Part shown: positions 24,038-29,645 of the stretch, piece after piece
Position numbering within the stretch: position 1 is the first letter of the stretch
How the letters are laid out: the number at the start of each line of letters is the position of its first letter
Source: CAZYYO01 sp964650965
GTDB taxonomy: Bacteria > Bacillota > Clostridia > Lachnospirales > Lachnospiraceae
Length of the DNA stretch: 29,645 nt
Reading direction: 5' to 3'
Assembly: GCA_964650965.1 (NCBI GenBank)
Contig: CAZYYO010000030.1
Coordinates: 1-29,645 of the forward strand
Position numbers and translations under genes: made by a program
The notes under the pieces: generated by a model
Told to the model about the DNA's origin: nothing
Database searches by the model: none
What the model saw: only the letters and a program-made list of their open reading frames with translations

Positions 24038-24577
24038 ATGAAAGAAAAACCGAAAAAAGTATTTTGGGCGATATTAATTATTGTCATTGTTGTTTTGATT
24101 AATCTGTTTCTCTTGTTTGTAGGTTTGAAACAAAGATTGGGATTCCAGTCCATGGAAAAAGAACACCTGGAGGAAACCTTTATCGGGTTGTTCCAGGCAC
24201 AGGATTACCCGGAGATATCCTCTGCAGAATCAGAATCTGGTAATACCATTGTTTACTATGGAAAATCAGGGGGATTAGAGCAATACACATTGTTTCAGCG
24301 GATACCTTTGCTGGACATATGGATATCCCTGGACCGGTCTTATGTTCATACTCCGGAATGTATGGAATACCCCTTTATCGGCAAGGTATTTATCAGCTCC
24401 GGTACCGGATATGACAAGGCAATTATTACAGAAGACGGTAAGACTCGGGAGATAGACCTGGACCCAGAGCAATCCCTTATTGCAATTACCGGAACTTTGG
24501 ATGGAGAGGTATCCTTCCATACGGTAGGCGGAAGTATTATTACAGAGGAGGCTCTTCTGGGGACTGCTTATCCGTAA
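24038..24577 (+). CDS. Unrecognised single-helix membrane protein
   Basis: This 179-residue protein belongs to no family I recognise. A Lys-rich start (MKEKPKK) leads into one strong hydrophobic helix (about 9-30), followed by a soluble domain of about 148 residues that should lie outside the membrane. The soluble part is acidic and looks beta-rich (EIDLDPEQSLIAITGTLDGEV). It contains a single Cys (C106) and no lipobox. I chose ATG 24038 because GGGGAGGAG lies 8 bases upstream; an ATG at 23966 in the same frame has no ribosome site. It is a single-gene unit, divergent from the AAA ATPase. No function can be proposed from the sequence. Confidence 0.75.
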   Translation: MKEKPKKVFWAILIIVIVVLINLFLLFVGLKQRLGFQSMEKEHLEETFIGLFQAQDYPEISSAESESGNTIVYYGKSGGLEQYTLFQRIPLLDIWISLDRSYVHTPECMEYPFIGKVFISSGTGYDKAIITEDGKTREIDLDPEQSLIAITGTLDGEVSFHTVGGSIITEEALLGTAYP

Positions 24578-24659
24578 CATACAGTAATATATACTATATA
24601 TCTAAAGAACCTGTACTATAAATATTGAAAGAACTTCATATAAGAAAACACCAAAATAA

Positions 24660-24718
24660 AACGACCCTGCAGGTCTGCTTCCTGTCTGAATAACAGGAGC
24701 TTACTTGCTGGGTCGTTC
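24660..24718 (-). terminator. Branched terminator after the YbhN-like gene
   Basis: An outer stem AACGACCC (24660-24667) with GGGTCGTT (24710-24717) encloses an inner hairpin CTTCCTGT/ACAGGAG (about 24678-24699). On the minus strand it ends in TTTTATTTT, so it mainly serves the leftward membrane-protein gene. On the plus strand the T-run is poor, but it may still help end the small membrane protein transcript. Confidence 0.75.
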
Positions 24719-24720
24719 TA

Positions 24721-25749
24721 TTATCTACCTTCTGCCGCATTCTGCTTCTTTTTCACGGTCTTACCAACTCTCCTTACCAACACGACCACTGCTCCCACTA
24801 AGAATGGGAAAATGAAGGTCGCAAACCGGTACAACAGGGTTGCCGAGCCGGCGGCTCCTGTTCCTACAAATACTGCCAACAGCATGGTAAGCACGTACTC
24901 TGTTCCACCGATGCCTGCCGGTGTGGGAATTACTGCCGATACCACAATGCTTAAGCTGGTGATTGCCAGCGACTGTTCCAAGGTGAAGGCTCCATAACGA
25001 TACAATACAAGAAATGGTATTACATACCAGAAGAAATCCTTCAGGAGATTTTTTCCCAGAATAGATATCACGAAGAGAGGCGAGGTCATTAAGGTCTGAG
25101 AGGTCTCCTCCATCATGGCACATTCCTTCTCCAGCCTGTCCACCTGCCGATCAAATCGTCCCTTGTAGTTACATTTCCTGGCCAGCTTAATTAATATCAC
25201 ATGACATTTGTTCCAGCAGCAGAACATAATTAATCCCAGGGTAATCGCAAGCATAATCCCATAGCCTGCTGCCAGAAGCCCTCCATACTGCCTATAATGC
25301 TGGAAAATAAAGGGGAAACTGATTGCCAGTGTAATCATAGAGAAGAGGGCAATGCTTCCCTTGTGCAGTGCATAGCCTAATGTATAAAACCCTGTGCCTT
25401 GCGACACAGGGATTCCCTTCTCATGAAGATAGTGGATTGCAGCCACCCCTCCTGCACTGCCTAATGTGGCAACACGATAGAAGGAGGCATAATACACACT
25501 GCTTACCGCCATCTGATATGTGAAGTTCTTATTATATTTTCTTGCGAAGGAGTAGGTAATCCATCCTTCGATTGCTTCGTATATTGCAGAAGATGCACAT
25601 AGGAACAGAAGGGTTGCTATGGATGTCTTCTTAAGCTCTGCTAAAATCTGTGGCAGAGAATCCTTAAAAACATAGACAATCGCAACCACAATAAAAATCA
25701 CAAACACTAATTTTATCAGGTTCTTCTGTTTTGTACTAATAATGTCCAC
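24721..25749 (-). CDS. LPG synthase transmembrane-type (YbhN/UPF0104) membrane protein
   Basis: This 342-residue polytopic membrane protein of the flippase-like family (PF03706 type) has about eight hydrophobic segments, beginning at 12-28. The family signature is PTPAGIGGTEY (275-285) and there is a polar cytoplasmic loop around 188-222. It lacks the soluble aminoacyl-transfer domain of MprF, so it is a stand-alone membrane module; relatives move or modify lipids, but the substrate here is unknown. It begins with GTG at 25749, only 3 bases after the stop of the radical SAM gene. The only ribosome-site-like bases (AGGA) are almost adjacent, so translation likely depends on coupling. The tight link suggests both proteins act on one product, perhaps a membrane lipid. 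Confidence 0.85.
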   Translation of the reverse strand: MDIISTKQKNLIKLVFVIFIVVAIVYVFKDSLPQILAELKKTSIATLLFLCASSAIYEAIEGWITYSFARKYNKNFTYQMAVSSVYYASFYRVATLGSAGGVAAIHYLHEKGIPVSQGTGFYTLGYALHKGSIALFSMITLAISFPFIFQHYRQYGGLLAAGYGIMLAITLGLIMFCCWNKCHVILIKLARKCNYKGRFDRQVDRLEKECAMMEETSQTLMTSPLFVISILGKNLLKDFFWYVIPFLVLYRYGAFTLEQSLAITSLSIVVSAVIPTPAGIGGTEYVLTMLLAVFVGTGAAGSATLLYRFATFIFPFLVGAVVVLVRRVGKTVKKKQNAAEGR

Positions 25750-25752
25750 TTC

Positions 25753-27150
25753 CTATTTCTTTTTAAAGTTGGTATAGCCCTTCTTAACAAATGGATGCTC
25801 TTCCCACAGCTTATCTGCAGTTTCCTTCCACTCTTCGGCATAATCTACACATTTACCACACAGATGCTCTACAGACTCTGGAGACTGCATATCTGTAGAA
25901 TGTGCTCCGGTCTCATTTACCATCTTCTGTAAGATTTCCGGATTCTCCAGCATTGGACAAGGTCTTAACATATTGTCGTTAAATGGCTGGTTATCTCTAT
26001 ATGCCATAAACAGTGGCTGCTTTAAGCATTCCAATAATGATTTCTCACGAATGTTAGCTCCTGAATAATGGATAAATACACATGGCTCCACATCTCCCTT
26101 AGGATTAATATGGCAGTAGTTTCTTCCTCCGGCAATACATCCTCCAACGTACTCACCATCATTCTGGAAGTCCATAACCATGATTTCCTTACCACCTTCA
26201 AATGCTCGTACTTCTCTGATTCTGTGGTATATGTATTCTCTCTGTTCCTTGGTAGGCATTAATTCCGGTGTTGCTTCCATACCAACTGGCATTAAGTGGA
26301 AGTACCAAGCGAAACGGCTTCCGTGCTCAATTAACAGGTCAAAGAATTCATCTGAGGTAACTGCTTCCATATTTTTAGCAGTATAGCATACGGAGTTACC
26401 GAAGAATAATCCATTCTCATGTAACAGATCCATCGCATGTAATACCTTGTCATATACACCATCACCACGACGGAAATCGTTGGTGTCTTCAAATCCTTCC
26501 AAGCTGATGGAGAAGGATAAGTTACCTACACGCTTCATATCATCACACAGTGCCTGGTCAATTAAGGTTCCGTTGGTATAGCAGTGGAATGCACAGTCGT
26601 TATGCTTCTCACACAGCTTAATAATATCAGCCTTACGAACCAGTGGTTCTCCACCGGTCATCATGTAGAAATATACACCGATTTCTTTACCCTGGGTTAC
26701 AATACTGTCTAACTCTTCAAAGGTAAGGTTTAAGCGATTACCATACTCGCCAGCCCAGCATCCCTTACAATGTAAGTTACATGCACTGGTAGGATCCATC
26801 AGGATTAACCATGGAATATTACACTGATGAACCTCTCTCATCTTACGAATTACCTTGGTTCCCTTAAATGCTGCCTGATATCCCAGGTTTAATGCTGTCA
26901 TCTTAGCAACATGAGGATCGGTTTCTGCAAGAAGACGATCGATGAACTTCATCCATTTCTGGTCTGGGTTCTTAATCATCTTTCTGGCTCCTTCATAAGC
27001 CTCCGGACGGAAGTTATCTCCCATTGCTTTTTCAGCAAGATCTACTAATTTTAATAAAGAACCCTCTCTGTCGGTACGAGCATCCTTCAAGATTTTGTCT
27101 ATTGCCATACTGAAAGCTTGTCTTTCAACATTGTCTACAATTTTTGCCAT
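25753..27150 (-). CDS. Radical SAM enzyme with SPASM-like C-terminal cysteines
   Basis: This 465-residue protein has an N-terminal helical extension (1-110), then a radical SAM core with cluster motif CNLHCKGC (C124, C128, C131), the SAM-binding MTGGEPL (164-170) and SISLEGF (214-220). The C-terminal part has cysteines at 338, 346, 357, 398, 431 and 434 (GGCIAG, NYCHI, EPCVF, RPCPM, CGKC), consistent with one or two auxiliary 4Fe-4S clusters. The reaction is unknown. No small precursor peptide is seen beside it, so peptide modification is not supported. The next gene, 3 bases on, is a YbhN/LPG-synthase-type membrane protein, which points to a lipid or envelope substrate. ATG 27150 has AGGAGG 10 bases upstream. 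Confidence 0.9.
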   Translation of the reverse strand: MAKIVDNVERQAFSMAIDKILKDARTDREGSLLKLVDLAEKAMGDNFRPEAYEGARKMIKNPDQKWMKFIDRLLAETDPHVAKMTALNLGYQAAFKGTKVIRKMREVHQCNIPWLILMDPTSACNLHCKGCWAGEYGNRLNLTFEELDSIVTQGKEIGVYFYMMTGGEPLVRKADIIKLCEKHNDCAFHCYTNGTLIDQALCDDMKRVGNLSFSISLEGFEDTNDFRRGDGVYDKVLHAMDLLHENGLFFGNSVCYTAKNMEAVTSDEFFDLLIEHGSRFAWYFHLMPVGMEATPELMPTKEQREYIYHRIREVRAFEGGKEIMVMDFQNDGEYVGGCIAGGRNYCHINPKGDVEPCVFIHYSGANIREKSLLECLKQPLFMAYRDNQPFNDNMLRPCPMLENPEILQKMVNETGAHSTDMQSPESVEHLCGKCVDYAEEWKETADKLWEEHPFVKKGYTNFKKK

Positions 27151-27259
27151 CTTTTCATTTCCTCCTGTAAATTATCTCTTCTATCAGTTGCAAGTATATG
27201 AAATTATAGGATTTATGAACATATACAATCCCATTTTCTTGTATTCTTCAATGATACAT

Positions 27260-27289
27260 ATTTTAAAATTTGTATAATTCTTCTGACAA
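27260..27289 (-). promoter_or_regulatory. Possible promoter of the radical SAM-YbhN unit
   Basis: On the minus strand TTGTCA (27289-27284) and TAAAAT (27265-27260) are 18 bases apart, leaving a leader of about 100 bases. A separate TATAAT nearer the gene lacks a well spaced -35 box. In the same 241-base divergent gap, TTGCTT (27322) and TATACT (27347-27352) are a weaker rightward candidate (19-base spacing) for the phospholipase-like gene. Confidence 0.35.
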
Positions 27290-27391
27290 ATCATCTACTT
27301 TGTTCCTACGATTCTCTTTTTTTGCTTCATTTTCCTTATTTTCGTGTATACTATGAGTATCCATTACTTTATGAAATAAGGAGGGATTATT

Positions 27392-28315
27392 ATGCCTGGA
27401 TTTACAACACACTATATTTTCGGCGAAAACACTCTGGAAGAAATGAACAGCTCTCTGGAAAAGGATTGTCTGCTTTTTCACAATAAGGTATTCAATCTTG
27501 GCTTACAGGGGCCAGATATTTTCTTTTATTATTTCCCTGCCACTCTTTTTTATTCCGAAAATATTGGAAATGTCATTCATGAAAGGAATATGCAGGAGTT
27601 TTTCCGCTGTATGCTTCATGCAAGAAGGCTAAGAATAGACCCTTACGAACAAGATGTATGTGATGCTTACATTAGTGGATTCCTTGGTCATTATACCCTA
27701 GATTGCCTGTGCCACCCCTATGTATACTACCGTTCCCATTATGAGCGAGACCATGGGAAAGGCTACTTTGGTCGGCACGTTCATCTAGAAACCGATATGG
27801 ACAAAGAAATCCTTCGCTACTATCATGGTCTTCGTCCCAGTAAGTTTTCACAGCATGATACCATTGCACTCTCTCTTCGGGACAAGAAAATCATCGCTGG
27901 CCTTTTGTATGACAGTATCCATTGCTGCTTTCCTGCGGTACACATTTCCCGTAGATTCATTCTTCATGCCATTAACGCCATTATTCTGGAAACAAAACTG
28001 ATTGTTGACCCGTGGGGCTGGAAGAAGAAGCTGATTCGTAAAGTGGAACAGCATTTTCTCGGCTATGCTACCATTTCTGCGTTGGTCCCCAGTGATACCC
28101 TCACCTTCTACCAGGATTCCTGTAACATCTCCGGCAGGAAATGGCACAATCCCTGGGATACCTCTCTAGTTTCGCAGGATTCTGTCTTCGAGCTTCTTAA
28201 GGTAGGTCTGCCCGTGTTAACTAGGCGGATTCACTTGTGCTATGAAGCGTCCTATTCCGATTTAATCGTAGATCTTGGGAACAATAGCTATCTTAATGGA
28301 CTTCCGTTAAAATAA
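27392..28315 (+). CDS. Zinc-dependent phospholipase C family protein (PF00882 type)
   Basis: This 307-residue protein begins MPGFTTHYIFG, the usual start of bacterial Zn_dep_PLPC relatives. Metal-ligand-type residues are spread through the first half: H7, D42 (QGPDIFFYY), H63, H100 and D104 (FLGHYTLDCLCHPYVYY), H108, H131 and E133 (RHVHLE). The family includes clostridial alpha-toxin-like phospholipases, but this class has no signal peptide and is expected in the cytoplasm, so the name does not imply a secreted toxin. The substrate is unknown. ATG 27392 follows AAGGAGGG at 7 bases. It is a single-gene unit divergent from the radical SAM pair and ends at a strong terminator. Confidence 0.87.
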   Translation: MPGFTTHYIFGENTLEEMNSSLEKDCLLFHNKVFNLGLQGPDIFFYYFPATLFYSENIGNVIHERNMQEFFRCMLHARRLRIDPYEQDVCDAYISGFLGHYTLDCLCHPYVYYRSHYERDHGKGYFGRHVHLETDMDKEILRYYHGLRPSKFSQHDTIALSLRDKKIIAGLLYDSIHCCFPAVHISRRFILHAINAIILETKLIVDPWGWKKKLIRKVEQHFLGYATISALVPSDTLTFYQDSCNISGRKWHNPWDTSLVSQDSVFELLKVGLPVLTRRIHLCYEASYSDLIVDLGNNSYLNGLPLK

Positions 28316-28334
28316 TGTTAAGCAATCCGGAAGT

Positions 28335-28382
28335 AAAAGAGCAATGTAGAAATGATTTCTTCATTTCCCATTGCTCTTTTGT
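28335..28382. terminator. Bidirectional terminator between the phospholipase-like and nfeD genes
   Basis: A perfect 12-bp outer stem AAAAGAGCAATG (28335-28346) with CATTGCTCTTTT (28369-28380) encloses a second perfect stem GAAATGA/TCATTTC. The A and T ends serve both convergent genes. Confidence 0.9.
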
Positions 28383-28398
28383 ATACGCTCTTATAAAA

Positions 28399-28836
28399 TT
28401 ATATTTTTTCCAGAATCAGCTTTACTCCCTGAACATCTACTACTTTTGCCATTTCCTCTGGTTCAAAGAGAACTGCATCATCCTTTGCCCTTGCTGTCCA
28501 CTCGATTCCATTATAGATTACCTTACCGGTATCCATATGGTTCTCAACCTTCTCTACAACCCGCACCTGACGACCAATCGCTTCTTCATAATTGGTACTT
28601 GTCTTCCTACTGTTAATATACTTCATTGCCCATGGACGAGTAAAATACAACAGTAAAAATGTGACGATAAAGAATGCCGCCAGCTGCAAGTACCACGGAC
28701 CACCAAGTCCACACACAATCAGTGCGGCTACACCGCCTCCTGTAAGCCAGATTGATGTGAGGCCTACCGTAATAATTTCAATGACCAAGGTTACAATTAT
28801 GGTACCAAGCCATATGTACATCCATGAATCCATCAT
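28399..28836 (-). CDS. NfeD family membrane protein (short form)
   Basis: This 145-residue protein has a short N-terminus, hydrophobic segments (about 7-25, 30-45 and 48-64) and a C-terminal OB-fold-like domain (about 80-145: EAIGRQVRVVEKV, then GKVIYNGIEWTARA and GVKLILEKI). This is the short NfeD class without the ClpP-like protease domain. NfeD proteins usually partner with a flotillin/stomatin protein in membrane microdomains; no such gene is visible in the window. I chose ATG 28836 because GGAGG lies 8 bases upstream; the frame extends to 28887 but without a ribosome site. The leader from the predicted promoter is about 90 bases. Confidence 0.88.
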   Translation of the reverse strand: MMDSWMYIWLGTIIVTLVIEIITVGLTSIWLTGGGVAALIVCGLGGPWYLQLAAFFIVTFLLLYFTRPWAMKYINSRKTSTNYEEAIGRQVRVVEKVENHMDTGKVIYNGIEWTARAKDDAVLFEPEEMAKVVDVQGVKLILEKI

Positions 28837-28934
28837 AATATTCTCCTCCATTCTTAGGAACATTAAATCATTAACATACGCAAACAAAATATTGCAATTG
28901 CTCTCTTCTATTATATTGTCCTTTGTATGTCTTC

Positions 28935-28962
28935 ATTATAACAAATCCACATGTTCTGGCAA
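28935..28962 (-). promoter_or_regulatory. Predicted promoter of the nfeD-like gene
   Basis: On the minus strand TTGCCA (28962-28957) and a perfect TATAAT (28940-28935) are 16 bases apart. Start is about 28928. It lies between the symporter stop and the NfeD start, so NfeD can be expressed on its own. Confidence 0.55.
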
Positions 28963-28988
28963 GTACTATATATTTTCCATTTCATGCT

Positions 28989-29645
28989 TTACTGATTTTT
29001 CAGTTTTTTAAGATACTTATTCGTCTCTGCTACTACTACGCCACTAAGTCCTACCACTGCAATCAGGTTCGGCAGTGCCATTAATCCATTGAAAATGTCT
29101 GCAATGGTCCATACCGCAGATACGGTCATGAATGGTCCGATAAATACTGCTAAGATATAAATCCAGCGATAACCCTTTAATACTTTCGGCTTATCTCCAA
29201 TTAAATACTCCAGGCATTTCTCACTGTAATAATTCCATCCTAAAATAGTGGTAAATGCAAAGAATACCAGACATACCATGAGTACAAAGGATGCCACCTC
29301 TGCCGGGAAGGGAAGTCCCAGCTGGAATGCCTTCGTTGTAACTGCAACGCCTTCTAATCCCATATCCCAGGCTCCGGTAATAACAATTACCAGACCGGTC
29401 ATGGTACAGATAACAATGGTATCAATAAAGGTTCCCATCATAGATACCAGGCCCTGTGCTGCCGGCTCATTGGTCTGCGCTGCTGCCGCTGCAATAGGGG
29501 CACTTCCCAGTCCTGCTTCATTTGAGAAGATGCCACGGGCGATTCCCTTTTGCATAGCCACAAGAACCGTTCCCATTGCTCCACCGGCAAAGGCTCTAAC
29601 ACCAAATGCATACTGTACAATTTCCACAACTGCTGCCGGAATCTC
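28989..29645 (-). CDS. Sodium:alanine symporter family protein (AGCS), partial
   Basis: The last 218 residues of an AGCS-family transporter are visible; the N-terminus lies beyond the right edge and the frame is open to it. Diagnostic features are RGIFSNEAGLGSAPIAAAAAQ, then QGLVSMMGTFIDTIVICTMTGLVIVITGAW, and WNYYSEKCLEYLIG. At least five hydrophobic segments are in view. These proteins import alanine or glycine with sodium ions across the cytoplasmic membrane. The residue after PIA is Ala where many relatives have His (SAPIAHAAA). I see no terminator between its stop and the nfeD promoter, so some read-through into nfeD is possible. Confidence 0.92.
   Translation of the reverse strand, partial: EIPAAVVEIVQYAFGVRAFAGGAMGTVLVAMQKGIARGIFSNEAGLGSAPIAAAAAQTNEPAAQGLVSMMGTFIDTIVICTMTGLVIVITGAWDMGLEGVAVTTKAFQLGLPFPAEVASFVLMVCLVFFAFTTILGWNYYSEKCLEYLIGDKPKVLKGYRWIYILAVFIGPFMTVSAVWTIADIFNGLMALPNLIAVVGLSGVVVAETNKYLKKLKNQ

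Noticed and set aside
25753..27391. Radical SAM enzyme as a RiPP maturase
   Set aside because: No short precursor gene with a ribosome site was found in the 241-base gap or beside the pair.
28989..29010. Small hairpin with a T-run on the plus strand at the symporter's 3' end
   Set aside because: It is part of the last codons of the symporter gene on the other strand, the stem is only 5 bp, and no plus-strand gene precedes it.

Overview
The window looks like chromosomal DNA from a spore-forming, anaerobic, low-to-moderate GC Firmicute, most likely a Lachnospiraceae-type Clostridia. The reasons are a complete spoVT behind a sigma-G-like promoter, a transketolase split into two overlapping genes, strong AGGAGG ribosome sites, near-consensus sigma-A promoters, several very large hybrid histidine kinases, a ferredoxin-type aldo/keto reductase and clostridial Tad-pilus proteins. 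I see no phage, transposon, CRISPR array or rRNA. No gap between genes exceeds 300 bases; the largest (2324-2609, 19010-19292 and 27151-27391) are divergent promoter regions.

Layout, left to right. (1) 1-2323, minus: three overlapping Tad/Flp pilus genes transcribed leftward (prepilin peptidase, TadZ/CpaE, TadA/CpaF), the last cut by the window edge. (2) 2610-3167, plus: a TetR regulator divergent from the pilus genes. (3) 3202-5051, minus: a PadR regulator with a DUF2812 membrane protein, driven by a textbook promoter whose -10 box lies inside a 16-bp perfect inverted repeat. (4) 5058-5278, minus: tRNA-Pro(CGG) with its own promoter, leader hairpin and terminator. (5) 5312-9058, minus: ROK glucokinase, a bifunctional class A penicillin-binding protein, and spoVT. 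(6) 9075-19009, minus: a block of three large hybrid histidine kinases and one aldo/keto reductase. The middle kinase is broken by a frameshift and an in-frame stop. (7) 19293-20369, plus: galM. (8) 20501-22266, minus: split transketolase. (9) 22392-23801, minus: archaeal-type AAA ATPase with a DUF234-like tail. (10) 24038-24577, plus: an unrecognised one-helix membrane protein. (11) 24721-27150, minus: a radical SAM/SPASM-like enzyme followed 3 bases later by an LPG-synthase-type (YbhN/UPF0104) membrane protein. (12) 27392-28315, plus: a zinc-dependent phospholipase C family protein. (13) 28399 to the end, minus: a short NfeD protein and a sodium:alanine symporter cut by the right edge.

How they fit together: much of the window is ordinary housekeeping (sugar entry into glycolysis and the pentose phosphate pathway, peptidoglycan synthesis, spore development). 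The parts most worth a second look are the decaying three-kinase cluster, the PadR/DUF2812 autoregulatory module, the tightly coupled radical SAM plus membrane-protein pair, the TadZ protein without a Walker A motif, and the prepilin peptidase whose best ribosome site points into the wrong frame. I did not find a system that I can call clearly new. The radical SAM pair and the PadR/DUF2812 pair are the best candidates for undescribed function.
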